NCBI RefSeq assembly: GCF_015207655.1
Contig: NZ_JADEWN010000003.1
Location: 62,001 to 126,000, forward strand
Length of the DNA stretch: 64,000 nucleotides
Reading direction: 5' to 3'
Origin: Gloeocapsopsis crepidinum LEGE 06123
Lineage (GTDB): Bacteria > Cyanobacteriota > Cyanobacteriia > Cyanobacteriales > Chroococcidiopsidaceae
Position numbers and translations under genes: made by a program. Position 1 is the first letter of the stretch, and each line of letters opens with the position of its first letter. The notes below the pieces were generated by a model that saw nothing but the letters and a program-made list of their open reading frames with translations, did no database searches and was not told the origin of the DNA. Positions 34,984-44,357 of this stretch are shown piece after piece.

Positions 34984-35032
34984 AGCCCGCAGACTGAAGT
35001 CTGGGGCTACACATAAGTGTGCGCAGGCACAC
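34984..35032. repeat. Two adjacent hairpins between convergent genes
   Basis: First AGCCC-CAGACT / AGTCTG-GGGCT (34984-35008), then the perfect GTGTGC / GCACAC (35017-35032). They lie between the convergent ends of the exported-protein gene and ilvB. The first has the sequence of a common cyanobacterial dispersed repeat (GCAGACTGAAGTCTG). It probably stops transcription in both directions. Confidence 0.65.
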
Positions 35033-35057
35033 TGTTTGCTATGTTGCTAGGCAATTT

Positions 35058-36995
35058 TTACAGTTTAGTGCCACACTCTGGACAGAATTTGTTGGTAGTG
35101 ACGTTCTTTGCACCACAATCGCTGCAATAGATGAGTTCTGCCACTGTGTCCTCCTTTGGGCGTTCCGGTAAGCCAATCATCTGGGCATTGCTTTTTCCAG
35201 GAGCAACCATTGGATAGCAGTTCTCATCTCTGGTAACATGAGCATCGACTAACACTGGACCATCATGTGCTAACATTTCGGTGATCGCATCTTGTAATTG
35301 ATCGCGACTGTGAATGACTATCCCTTTGATCCCATACGCTTTTGCCAGCAACTCAAAATCTGGCATCGATGGTTCCATATTTGAAGAAGAGTAACGTTCG
35401 CCATAAAATGCTTGTTGCCACTGGCGCACCATACCTTGCCAACCATTATTAATAATGATAGTCTTGACATTGATACCATATTGTGCAAGCGTACCCAACT
35501 CTTGAAGATTCATCTGGAAACTTGCATCGCCACTGATACAAATCACTTGCTCATTGGGTAACGCGACTTTTGCACCCATAGCAGCAGGTAAACCATAGCC
35601 CATAGTTCCCAATCCCGCACTTGAAATCCAGCGACGCGGACCATTTTTCAAAAATTGTGCAGACCACATTTGATGCTGACCAACATCTGTGGTGTAGTAA
35701 GCGTCTGGAGCTTGACGACCAACTTCAAAAATGACTTCTTGAGGTGCAATACTATGATCGTGGTGAGGTACGACTAATGGATAGTCTTCGCGCCAGCGGT
35801 TAATCCGATTAAGCCATTCTTGGGTTTGATTAGGTGTGCCAGAAATTCCCGCAGCTTGAATGCGCCGCAACAATTCCTTCAGAACATTGCGCACATCACC
35901 AACAATTGGGACATCAGGTGTGCGATTTTTACCAACTTCTGCCGGATCGATGTCAACGTGAATGACCTTAGCGTGCGAGGCGAATTCGTCTAACTTCCCT
36001 GTAACGCGATCGTCAAATCTTGCACCAACACAAACGAGTAAATCGCACTCGCTTACTGCAAAATTTGCATATGCTGTGCCGTGCATCCCCAACATTCCTA
36101 ACGCTAGCGGATGGTGTTCGTCAAACGCACCAATTCCCATCAGCGTTGTTGTCACAGGAATATTGAATAATTCGGCAAGTTGTTTAACCTCAGCGTGTGC
36201 ATTAGCTGCGATCGCACCACCACCGACATACAATAATGGCTGCCGTGCCTGACGAATTAAGTCAATTGCTTGCACGATTTGTCGAGGGTTCCCTTTCACT
36301 GTAGGGCGATACCCTGGTAACTTGACACTTCCTGGTTCGACAGGAACATAGTCAAACTCTTCTAACCCGACATCTTTGGGAACGTCAATCAAAACAGGTC
36401 CTGGGCGTCCACTACCTGCAATATAAAATGCTTCGGCGACAATTCGCGCCATATCTTTAGGATCGCGCACAACATATGAGTGCTTAACTATTGGTAAAGT
36501 GATTCCATAAATATCAGTTTCCTGAAATGCATCCGTACCAATAGCTCCACGCGGTACTTGTCCTGTAATAATCACCATCGGAATCGAGTCCATATGGGCT
36601 GTGGCGATTCCTGTTACTAAGTTAGTCGCCCCTGGACCTGAAGTACCAAAGCAAACTCCAACTTTTCCGGTAGCACGCGCATAGCCATCTGCTGCATGAG
36701 CTGCACCTTGTTCGTGTCTTACCAAAATATGCTGAATTCCCCCAGCAGCTTCGGCGCGATACAGTTCGTCGTAAATCGGCAGAATTGCCCCACCAGGATA
36801 ACCAAAAATATGGGTGACACCATGACGTTTAAGACTGTCAATGAGGGCATAACCGCCTGTTGCCCGTTGTGGTGCTGTAACTGGCGGTGCTGATACTTCC
36901 GGCTTGAGCCGAGGTTCAGCTTCTAGGGAAATGTTGTTTGATCGCGACTCTTCGTAGGGAACGCTTCGTGAACGCACTGGTAAAACCTCACGCAA
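35058..36995 (-). CDS. ilvB: Acetolactate synthase large subunit with C-terminal zinc ribbon
   Basis: This TPP- and FAD-dependent enzyme makes acetolactate or acetohydroxybutyrate, the first step to valine, leucine and isoleucine. Conserved parts: [17 protein letters not shown], the catalytic Glu in [44 protein letters not shown], and the TPP/Mg site from GDASFQMN to [12 protein letters not shown]. The first 45 or so residues precede the fold and are low complexity. The start used is TTG, and a GTG at codon 7 is an alternative. The last 23 residues form an extra zinc ribbon: Cys at about 624, 627, 638 and 641 in YCSDCGAKN and [10 protein letters not shown]. That ribbon is not part of the standard enzyme. 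The regulatory subunit ilvN is not adjacent. Confidence 0.92.
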   Translation of the reverse strand: MREVLPVRSRSVPYEESRSNNISLEAEPRLKPEVSAPPVTAPQRATGGYALIDSLKRHGVTHIFGYPGGAILPIYDELYRAEAAGGIQHILVRHEQGAAHAADGYARATGKVGVCFGTSGPGATNLVTGIATAHMDSIPMVIITGQVPRGAIGTDAFQETDIYGITLPIVKHSYVVRDPKDMARIVAEAFYIAGSGRPGPVLIDVPKDVGLEEFDYVPVEPGSVKLPGYRPTVKGNPRQIVQAIDLIRQARQPLLYVGGGAIAANAHAEVKQLAELFNIPVTTTLMGIGAFDEHHPLALGMLGMHGTAYANFAVSECDLLVCVGARFDDRVTGKLDEFASHAKVIHVDIDPAEVGKNRTPDVPIVGDVRNVLKELLRRIQAAGISGTPNQTQEWLNRINRWREDYPLVVPHHDHSIAPQEVIFEVGRQAPDAYYTTDVGQHQMWSAQFLKNGPRRWISSAGLGTMGYGLPAAMGAKVALPNEQVICISGDASFQMNLQELGTLAQYGINVKTIIINNGWQGMVRQWQQAFYGERYSSSNMEPSMPDFELLAKAYGIKGIVIHSRDQLQDAITEMLAHDGPVLVDAHVTRDENCYPMVAPGKSNAQMIGLPERPKEDTVAELIYCSDCGAKNVTTNKFCPECGTKL

Positions 36996-37250
36996 TAGCT
37001 AACTTGGTCGGGTTTGCTTTTGTATTTTAAAATGCATTTTAACTCGAATTTCTATTCTAATCTTCAGTAGAATTCTTGTGTTTACATATTAGAAAAAATA
37101 CTTCTAAATAAAAATAAATATTTCTTCTCACATTTATATCGATAGACAGAACATGCAAGGTTTGATCAAACCAAAATTTTATTATCCTTCTTTCTTCTCA
37201 ACTCCTCTAGCATTCCACCACGCAAATACCTTCAAGGCACAACAAGCTCA

Positions 37251-38507
37251 TCAAGCATCTCGCAACACGCGGCGAGTATTTTTCCAAGCCCAAAACCCAA
37301 CAATAATCACAAAAAGACTCATACTCAAAAGCACAGTGCGTAAACCTAAGGCATCTGCCAAAGGTCCTGTAATTGCTAGTGGCAAACTTAAGGCAATATT
37401 GACTGCATTGTTTTGAAACCCAAACACTTTACCATGCATTTCTGGAGGAGTTTGCTGTTGAATTAATGTTTGCATTGGAACGCCAATCAATGATGCACCT
37501 AAGCCGAGTAAAGCACTCAATCCCAATCCTAGCGGCAAATTACTTGTAAAAGTAAATACAGCAAGAACAAATGCCATACTTAAAAATCCATACAAAGGCA
37601 AAGGTTTATGGTGAAAGCGATCGCCCCAGTGTCCTAAAATTCCAGCACCCAAAGCCATCCCTACACCAGAAGCAGCCAATAAAAAACCAAATTGTGTTTC
37701 TCTTAAACCAATTTCTGCAGCAAGTTCAATTGTTAATACGGTCAGTGCAGCAAATACTGAATATAAAAGTGTTAATTGCAACATTGCATTCCATATTAAG
37801 CGATTGCGTTGCAGATAGCGCAAGCCTGCTTTAAAGTCACTCCACGGATGAACTGTTGCTACCTTAATGTCCTGAGATTTTTTTTCTTTGATGGTGACAA
37901 GTTGCATAATTACACCAGAAAGTAAATACAAGCCACCAACTAACAATTCCCTACCATATTCAATGCCCCAGTTACGAGCCAAACTCAACAAAGGTTCTCC
38001 GACAGCAAACCCCACAATTAAGGCTCCCATTGTTGTTGTTGCAAATAAAGCATTTGCCGCCATTAAATTTTCTCGCCGTACCAGTAGCGGAATGACAGCT
38101 TGCTCTGCTGGTGCAAAAAACTGTGTCACTGTAGAAATGACAAATGTCAGTATCAGTAAAATCAAAAACTCCCTTGGCAACCAAGGAATAGCGATTGTGA
38201 GAATGCCACGAATTATATCTGCTGCAACCAAGACAGGTTTTTTGCGGTAGCGATCGACAAAAATTCCACCAGCCGATCCAAAGAAAATAGCAGGTAGTGT
38301 AAAAGCAAGCATGAGTGTTGATCGCATTGAGTTTTCCATGCCTGGGGTTGTTTGATAATCACCCAAAAGCGCAATCAGCAAAACAAAGAAAACTTTATCG
38401 GCAATTTGAGAGAATAACTGCCCAATCCACATCAATATAAAAGGGCGATTCTTGAGTAAGGCGCGGAAGCCTCTACCAAAATCGGGTGGTTCTTCAACAG
38501 GAAACAT
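37251..38507 (-). CDS. MFS transporter
   Basis: A 418-residue major facilitator with about 12 hydrophobic helices. NRPFILMWIGQLFSQIADK at the N-terminus, the helix 2-3 loop GGIFVDRYRKKPVLVAADI (the MFS motif A variant), and the second-half copy AGILGHWGDRFHHKPLPLYG place it in the drug/efflux type MFS group (MFS_3-like). It probably exports a small molecule from the cytoplasm; the substrate is unknown. ATG at 38507. The gene at 38545 ends 37 bases upstream on the same strand, so the two may be cotranscribed. Confidence 0.87.
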   Translation of the reverse strand: MFPVEEPPDFGRGFRALLKNRPFILMWIGQLFSQIADKVFFVLLIALLGDYQTTPGMENSMRSTLMLAFTLPAIFFGSAGGIFVDRYRKKPVLVAADIIRGILTIAIPWLPREFLILLILTFVISTVTQFFAPAEQAVIPLLVRRENLMAANALFATTTMGALIVGFAVGEPLLSLARNWGIEYGRELLVGGLYLLSGVIMQLVTIKEKKSQDIKVATVHPWSDFKAGLRYLQRNRLIWNAMLQLTLLYSVFAALTVLTIELAAEIGLRETQFGFLLAASGVGMALGAGILGHWGDRFHHKPLPLYGFLSMAFVLAVFTFTSNLPLGLGLSALLGLGASLIGVPMQTLIQQQTPPEMHGKVFGFQNNAVNIALSLPLAITGPLADALGLRTVLLSMSLFVIIVGFWAWKNTRRVLRDA

Positions 38508-38510
38508 AAG

Positions 38511-38547
38511 ATTAGTGATTAGTGGTGCTTTGGCTAGTGATTAGTTA
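38511..38547. repeat. Heptamer repeat between the MFS and hydrolase-like genes
   Basis: Units ATTAGTG, ATTAGTG, then after a short gap CTAGTGATTAGTT. The last bases overlap the stop codon of the hydrolase-like gene (38545-38547). Confidence 0.55.
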
Positions 38548-39111
38548 TAGCAATTTCTCCCTTGCTTCCTTTACCTGTCCATATTGCTTTAACAGCATAA
38601 TCAAAAATTCAGCAGCACTCAGGTGCGCTAAGGTTTGCGAGTCTTTTGTATAGCAGCCAGAGACGTTGTGCGGCGATCGCCATAATGTTAAATGGTCGAC
38701 TGCAGGTTCAGCATAGAAATTATGACTACCACTTCCCAGCATGGCAGAACTCCAGTGTGTAAAGTAATCATGACTGAGGCGATGTAGAGGAAAGTTGCCA
38801 AAAAGTGGAACTCCCCAACCATCGATCGCAATTAAAGCTAAAACTTGCCCACCTAAGCTTTGCCAAACACTGGCAGCTAAAATTGCACCGACTACTCCGG
38901 CACTAAATGCAATAAAGACGACTGGCGATCGCCGCTGGGAATTGCCAAGCTGTGCTTGCAAAAACTGTAAAAGGTGTAGTGATAACACTGCATAGTCGTG
39001 GTTAGGGTAAATCAGGAAATTGTAGGTATCGCTTGCAGTTGCGTTTAGCCCTTGTACAAATTCTTGTGTCAGATGGGGTGCGTGAATGCCTGGACAAATA
39101 ACAATGTGCAT
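38545..39111 (-). CDS. Alpha/beta hydrolase-like protein of unknown substrate
   Basis: A 188-residue protein with the outline of an alpha/beta hydrolase. It has a starting strand MHIVICPGIHAP, a nucleophile-elbow candidate FIAFSAGVVGA (A-x-S-x-G), an acid candidate in LIAIDGWGVPL, and a His candidate in PAVDHLTLWRSP. It is shorter than most hydrolases and lacks a cap domain. No signal peptide is present. I know similar proteins in cyanobacteria only as hypothetical. The triad is inferred from spacing, so it could be an inactive relative. Confidence 0.65.
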   Translation of the reverse strand: MHIVICPGIHAPHLTQEFVQGLNATASDTYNFLIYPNHDYAVLSLHLLQFLQAQLGNSQRRSPVVFIAFSAGVVGAILAASVWQSLGGQVLALIAIDGWGVPLFGNFPLHRLSHDYFTHWSSAMLGSGSHNFYAEPAVDHLTLWRSPHNVSGCYTKDSQTLAHLSAAEFLIMLLKQYGQVKEAREKLL

Positions 39112-39215
39112 CAGTCTTTAGATGTAAATAAGATAAAGATTCCGTAAAGATACTCTAGCGATCTCAGTAGGCAGACAGCACAATTTGAGGAGGGAATTAC
39201 ATAAATGGAGCAAAG

Positions 39216-42200
39216 ATGAACACAACTATGAGCCAAGGGCAAGAAGCTAATGCCAAAAGTTCATCAGTAGATATCATCAATACTCCATTGCCAAATGAAG
39301 TTGCAAGGCTGCAAGCACTTAACCAGTATCACATTCTAGATACCACTCCTGAAGCAGCCTTTGATGAAATTACTAGCTTAGCTGCATACATTTGTCAGAC
39401 ACCCATCGCCTACATCAGCTTAGTCGATGCTCAACGCCAGTGGTTCAAATCAAAAGTGGGAATTGCAACAACAGAAACTCCGCTTCAGATTGATTTTTGT
39501 ACTCATACTATCCAGCAATCCGAAGCTTTGGTTGTTTCAGATACGTTAGCAGATAAACGCTTTGCTACTAATCCACTTGTGACTTCAGAACCTTACATTC
39601 GCTTTTATACAGGTATTCCTCTCATTACAGTCGAAGGTTACTGCCTAGGTACGCTGTGCGTCATGGATTACGTACCGCGAGAACTTACTTTTGCTCAAGT
39701 AGAAGCATTACAAAAACTTGCTAGTCAGGCAATGCAACTGATTGAGTTACGCCGTAATTTAGGAAATTTAGCAAGTGCTACTACTCGACCTCAACAAACA
39801 AAAAGTAAATATTTTCTCAAAAATGTTGCAGCAGGTTTTGGCATAGCTTCTCTTATTTTAATGATTGTTGGCTTCTTTTCCTACCGAAATCTTAATAGGC
39901 TAATTAGTACTCATACTCAAGCAACAAACTCACATGAGGTATTAGAAAAACTAGAAAATGTGATTTCTCAAATAAAAGATGTAGAAACTGGACAGCGTGG
40001 TTATGTCATTACTGGTAAAGAAAATTATTTAGAACCATATAATATAGCTACTTCTTCTATTGGACAAAAACTTGAAGAATTGAGATACTTTATAGGTTCT
40101 GACCCAAAGTATCAGCAACAACTAGACAAACTTGAGTCACTTATTCAGCAAAGAATTGCTGTCAGTCAGTATGTGATTAATACACGAAAAAAGTTTGGCT
40201 TTGAAACTGCAAAACAATTAGTATTAGCAGGTAGAGGTAACTATCTCATGGAGCAAATCCGCAAAACGGTGCGTGAGATTGAACAAAAAGAAGATGCTAT
40301 CTTTCAGGAGCGATCGCTACAAGCTCAAGAAAATGCTCGCTTTGCTGTTTCTACTTTTACTGCTGGTATTTTACTCAATCTTGGTTTATTTTCAGCAGTT
40401 TACTATCTAACATATCGAGAGATTAAACAACGAAAGCGAACTGAAGTCGTACTCGAACAAGAACGCGACTTTACATCAGCCGTGCTGAATACAAGTAGTG
40501 CTTTAGTATTTGTTACTGATACTCAAGGGAGAATCGTTCGTTTCAATCAAGCTTGTGAAACACTCACTGGCTACTCTTTTAGTGAAGTTAGAAGTAAAAA
40601 TTTTTGGGATTTATTGATTCCAACAGAAGATATAGTGCAAGTCAAAATGCTCTTTCATCAACTCCAAACAAGTTTGTCACATCAATGTGAGAATTACTGG
40701 CTAACAAAAAATGGCGATCGCCGCTTAATTGCTTGGTCAAATACGACACTGCTTGATGCGGATGGAGATGTTGAATATATCATCAGTACTGGTATTGACA
40801 TCACCGAGGAAAAGCAAGTCAAAGAAGCCTTACAACAAACAAACACGCTTCAAACAGCAATTTTGAATAGTACAAGCTATATGGTTATTTCTACTGATAT
40901 AGATGGTACTATTTGTACTTTTAATCATGCCGCTCAAAAATTACTAGGTTACTCGGCTGAAGAAGTTGTTGGCAAAACAACACCAGTCATTTTTCACGAT
41001 CTTCAAGAAGTCGTGCAACGAGCACAAGTGTTATCATCTCAGGGAATAGACATTACTCCTGGATTTGACGTCTTTGTTGCCCAAGCGCGGCGGGGAGAAA
41101 TCGACGAGCAAGAATGGACTTATATCCGTAAAGACGGTAGTCGCTTTCCTGTACTTTTATCAATCACAGCTTTAGGCAATGTTGATGGCAACATCACTGG
41201 ATTTCTCGGAATTGGTAGCGACATTAGCGATCGCAAGCAGACGCTAGAAGCATTACGTACGAGCCAAGCTAGTCTTAATTTAACATTAGAAGCTGCTCAG
41301 ATGGGGACTTGGAACTGGGATATGCTCACTCACGAAGTGACTTTTTCCGAACGACTAAGCTTCATCTTTGGGTTTCCTCCAGGTACTCATCAAGCAACTT
41401 TCCAAGATTTCATCAATATTATCCATCCTGAAGATCGCGCAATTGTTGAGCAAGATATTGCTCGTGCAGTTGAGGGAGGAGTAAATTACAATGTCGAGTT
41501 TCGCATTTTTTGGTCTGATGGCAGTTTGCGTTGGGTAGGTAGCCAAGGTCAAGTTTACTATGACAATGGTCAAGCAATACGTTTAGTGGGAGTATCAATG
41601 GATATTACTAAACGCAAGCATACTGAACAAGCACTCCAGCAAGCCAACGTCAAGTTAACTGATTGGGTGAGCGAATTAGAAGAGCGTAACCGCGAAATTA
41701 CTTTTCTAGGAGAGATGAGCGAGATTTTGCAAGCTTGCCACACTGTAGAAGAAGCTTACAAAGTTTTACCAAGTTTAATACAACCTTTATTTCCACAGAT
41801 CTCCGGCGGCATCTTTCTGATTAATGCTTCTAGGAATATGGTAGAAGCAGTCGCAACATGGGGTAGATCTATCAGCCAGACACTCTTTAAATCTGATGAT
41901 TGTTGGGCGCTGCGGCGCGGTAGGGTACACTGCATGGATACGCACACAGGTTTAGTTTGTCAGCATCTTGAGCATGCGGCTTCAAGTACAGCATATCTGT
42001 GCGTACCAATGATGGCACAAGGCGAAGCCCTCGGACTACTACACTTAAGTTCTCCAGAATTAGCATTAACTCAAGGAAAAAAACAGCTAGCGACTACAGT
42101 TGCAGAGCATATTAGTTGGGCATTAGCTAACTTAAAATTGCGAGAGAAACTTCAAAATCACAGCATTCGCGATGCGCTCACAAATTTATTCAATCGCCGT

Positions 42201-42662
42201 TATATGGAAGAATCGTTAGAACGCGAACTGTTTCGGTGCGATCGCAAGCAGCAATCTTTAGGCGTCATTATGATCGATGTCGATCATTTTAAACGCTTCA
42301 ATGACACCTTCGGTCACGAAGCCGGTGATGCTGTTTTACGTGAAATTGGGCTATTTTTGCAAAGCAATATTCGCAAATCGGACATCGCTTGTCGTTATGG
42401 TGGTGAAGAGTTAACGCTAATTTTACCCGAATCTACTTTAGAGACTGTTCAACAACGCGCAGAGCAAATTCGTGAGGGTGTGAAGCATTTACGCATTCAA
42501 CATCGCCAACAAATATTAGGCACAGTTACCCTTTCACTCGGAATTGCTTGTTTTCCTCAACACGGCTCAACTTCTACAACCTTGATTCAAGCGGCAGATG
42601 CAGCACTGTACTGTGCTAAAACCTCAGGACGCGATCGCGTCCTGACTGCTGAAATTCTATAA
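39216..42662 (+). CDS. Diguanylate cyclase: GAF-TM-CHASE3-TM-PAS-PAS-PAS-GAF-GGDEF
   Basis: A 1148-residue membrane sensor that should make cyclic di-GMP. Approximate order: GAF at 40-190 (ARLQALNQYHILDTTPE is the usual lead-in); transmembrane helix 205-225; CHASE3 extracellular domain 230-370 (VISQIKDVETGQRGYVITGK); helix 378-398; PAS at 415-535, 545-675 and 685-800, each ending in an ITE/ISDRK/ITKRK linker; a second GAF at 830-970; and GGDEF at 985-1145. The cyclase signature is GGEEL, which is compatible with activity, and the product-inhibition site RKSD lies five residues before it. There is no EAL domain. An internal GAF before the first helix is unusual, since it puts a cytoplasmic sensor ahead of the periplasmic one. 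Start could be ATG 39216 or ATG 39228. Confidence 0.92.
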   Translation: MNTTMSQGQEANAKSSSVDIINTPLPNEVARLQALNQYHILDTTPEAAFDEITSLAAYICQTPIAYISLVDAQRQWFKSKVGIATTETPLQIDFCTHTIQQSEALVVSDTLADKRFATNPLVTSEPYIRFYTGIPLITVEGYCLGTLCVMDYVPRELTFAQVEALQKLASQAMQLIELRRNLGNLASATTRPQQTKSKYFLKNVAAGFGIASLILMIVGFFSYRNLNRLISTHTQATNSHEVLEKLENVISQIKDVETGQRGYVITGKENYLEPYNIATSSIGQKLEELRYFIGSDPKYQQQLDKLESLIQQRIAVSQYVINTRKKFGFETAKQLVLAGRGNYLMEQIRKTVREIEQKEDAIFQERSLQAQENARFAVSTFTAGILLNLGLFSAVYYLTYREIKQRKRTEVVLEQERDFTSAVLNTSSALVFVTDTQGRIVRFNQACETLTGYSFSEVRSKNFWDLLIPTEDIVQVKMLFHQLQTSLSHQCENYWLTKNGDRRLIAWSNTTLLDADGDVEYIISTGIDITEEKQVKEALQQTNTLQTAILNSTSYMVISTDIDGTICTFNHAAQKLLGYSAEEVVGKTTPVIFHDLQEVVQRAQVLSSQGIDITPGFDVFVAQARRGEIDEQEWTYIRKDGSRFPVLLSITALGNVDGNITGFLGIGSDISDRKQTLEALRTSQASLNLTLEAAQMGTWNWDMLTHEVTFSERLSFIFGFPPGTHQATFQDFINIIHPEDRAIVEQDIARAVEGGVNYNVEFRIFWSDGSLRWVGSQGQVYYDNGQAIRLVGVSMDITKRKHTEQALQQANVKLTDWVSELEERNREITFLGEMSEILQACHTVEEAYKVLPSLIQPLFPQISGGIFLINASRNMVEAVATWGRSISQTLFKSDDCWALRRGRVHCMDTHTGLVCQHLEHAASSTAYLCVPMMAQGEALGLLHLSSPELALTQGKKQLATTVAEHISWALANLKLREKLQNHSIRDALTNLFNRRYMEESLERELFRCDRKQQSLGVIMIDVDHFKRFNDTFGHEAGDAVLREIGLFLQSNIRKSDIACRYGGEELTLILPESTLETVQQRAEQIREGVKHLRIQHRQQILGTVTLSLGIACFPQHGSTSTTLIQAADAALYCAKTSGRDRVLTAEIL

Positions 42663-42969
42663 CAGGGCAGGCAAGAAGATACTTACTTACTCGCTTCACA
42701 AAACCATTTTTTGTCAATCAATAAGATTAGTAACACTATCACTTCATTGACAAGCTGACATCGCCTCGTGAGAAAGCAATTCTCATCATTCATTTAGACG
42801 TGATGCTGCTCATTTGTCATGTTCTCCTCATACTGAGGTTGCTTAAGCACCAATAAATAGTATTTTTTTATACAAAAAACAAGTAGATATCACCTTAAGA
42901 TAACAAACTTGTCTCTAGATAGATGCAACTCCTCAGTTTACTAGTCCGTGGCAGGAGAATGGTCACAAA
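42663..42969. other. urt promoter region
   Basis: About 300 bases between the cyclase and urtA. The NtcA box and -10 element are in its right third. The remainder shows no gene. A four-codon frame ATG GTC ACA AAA TGA (42959-42973) ends by overlapping the urtA start as ATGA. Confidence 0.6.
42860..42901 (+). promoter_or_regulatory. NtcA-activated promoter of the urt operon
   Basis: GTA (42860-42862), eight bases, then TAC (42871-42873) is the exact NtcA consensus GTA-N8-TAC. TAAGAT (42896-42901) follows 22 bases later and fits the TAN3T -10 element. This is the class II NtcA promoter layout known from nitrogen-regulated cyanobacterial genes. It lies about 70-110 bases before urtA, whose transporter is nitrogen-regulated in other cyanobacteria. 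Confidence 0.85.
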
Positions 42970-44292
42970 ATGATAAAAAAGTTTAATAGACGTAAATTTC
43001 TTGTATATGGTTCGGCAACATTTGGGACAAGCCTATTGCTGAAAGCTTGTGCAAATGATGAAACAACGACTACTACCAGTGCCACAAATGCTTCATCACC
43101 GACGGCTACTGGCGCTAGTGGTGGCGGAGACACTATCAGAGTAGGCATTTTACACTCGCTGAGTGGCACAATGGCAATTAGCGAGCAAAGCGTTGTTGAC
43201 GCTGAACAGTTAGCGATTGAAGAAATTAATAATGCTGGCGGTGTCTTAGGCAAAAGAATTGAAGCGATCGTTGAAGATGGTGCTTCAAACTGGGACACTT
43301 TTAGAGAAAAAGCCACAAAATTAATTGACCAAGATCGAGTTGTCGCTGTATTCGGTTGTTGGACTTCTGCAAGTCGTAAAAATGTCTTACCTGTTTTTGA
43401 GCAAAAAGATCATATGCTCTGGTATCCAGTGCAATATGAAGGGCAAGAATGTTCTCGCAACATCTTTTACACAGGGGCAGCACCAAATCAACAAATCGAA
43501 CCATCTGTAGATTGGTTGCTACAAAATAAAGGCACCGATTTCTTTCTAGTTGGTTCTGACTACGTTTTCCCCCGTACTGCAAATACAATCATCAAAGCGC
43601 AAGTTGCCGAAAAAGGTGGCAGAGTTCTCGGAGAAGATTACTTACCATTAGGCAATACCGAAGTTACGCCAATTATCACCAAAATTAGACAAGCGTTACC
43701 TAATGGCGGTGTCATTTACAACACTTTGAATGGCGATAGTAATGTAGCATTCTTTAAACAGCTACAAGGTGCAGGCTTGACTCCAGATCGCTATCCTTCA
43801 ATGTCAGTCAGTATTGCAGAAGAAGAAGTCCGCGCGATTGGTGCTGACTATCTTGAAGGACATTATGCCGCATGGAACTACTTCCAAACAGTAGAAACTC
43901 CAGAAAATCAAAGATTTGTCCAAGCTTTTAGACAAAAGTACGGACAAGATCGCGTCACTAACGATCCGATGGAAGCTGCTTACATTGCAGTTTACTTGTG
44001 GAAGCAGGCTGTCGAAAAAGCAGGAACAGCAGAAGATTTAGCAAAAGTCCGTGCAGCTGCTTACGGGCAAACACTAAATGCCCCTGAAGGCACAGTCACA
44101 ATGCAACCAAACCATCATATTTCTAAAGTTGTCCGCATTGGTCAAGTCAGAAATGATGGCATGTTTGAAATTGTTAACTCTACTGATTCAGCTGTCGAAC
44201 CTATTCCTTGGAATCAATTTGTGAAAGAAACCAAGGGTTATGCCTGTGATTGGTCTGATCCTAACAAAGGTGGCAGATTCAAAGCTGCTTAG
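42970..44292 (+). CDS. urtA: Urea ABC transporter substrate-binding lipoprotein
   Basis: The periplasmic urea-binding component of the high-affinity Urt transporter. The N-terminus has a twin Arg (NRRKFLVYGS) and ends in a lipobox LLKAC with Cys at about residue 27, so it is a Tat-type lipoprotein signal. A Thr/Ser-rich linker (about 30-52) leads to the amide-binding fold: TIRVGILHSLSGTMAISE, NAGGVLGKRIEAIVEDGASN, VVAVFGCWTSASRKNVLPV and YPVQYEGQECSRNIFY, all typical of UrtA. The length of 440 is standard. It is the first gene of urtABCDE and is followed by a hairpin that may keep its mRNA level above that of the membrane components. Confidence 0.95.
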   Translation: MIKKFNRRKFLVYGSATFGTSLLLKACANDETTTTTSATNASSPTATGASGGGDTIRVGILHSLSGTMAISEQSVVDAEQLAIEEINNAGGVLGKRIEAIVEDGASNWDTFREKATKLIDQDRVVAVFGCWTSASRKNVLPVFEQKDHMLWYPVQYEGQECSRNIFYTGAAPNQQIEPSVDWLLQNKGTDFFLVGSDYVFPRTANTIIKAQVAEKGGRVLGEDYLPLGNTEVTPIITKIRQALPNGGVIYNTLNGDSNVAFFKQLQGAGLTPDRYPSMSVSIAEEEVRAIGADYLEGHYAAWNYFQTVETPENQRFVQAFRQKYGQDRVTNDPMEAAYIAVYLWKQAVEKAGTAEDLAKVRAAAYGQTLNAPEGTVTMQPNHHISKVVRIGQVRNDGMFEIVNSTDSAVEPIPWNQFVKETKGYACDWSDPNKGGRFKAA

Positions 44293-44302
44293 AAGCTAGA
44301 GG

Positions 44303-44340
44303 CTAGGGACTAGAGGCTTTTAGTCTTTAGTTCCTAGTTT
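44303..44340 (+). terminator. Attenuator-like hairpin between urtA and urtB
   Basis: CTAGGGACTAGAG (44303-44315) pairs with CTTTAGTTCCTAG (44325-44337) at 11 of 13 positions, followed by TTTGTTTT. Its arms have the CTAG heptamer-repeat character. It probably stops part of the transcripts after urtA. Confidence 0.6.
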
Positions 44341-44357
44341 GTTTTAGGAGGCAAAGC

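Noticed and set aside
37888-38250. 120-codon frame opposite the MFS gene
   Set aside because: Antisense shadow with no initiation signal.
43000-43080. urtA read as a cytoplasmic protein from a later start
   Set aside because: The twin-Arg signal and lipobox with Cys near residue 27 are intact, so the upstream ATG at 42970 is correct.
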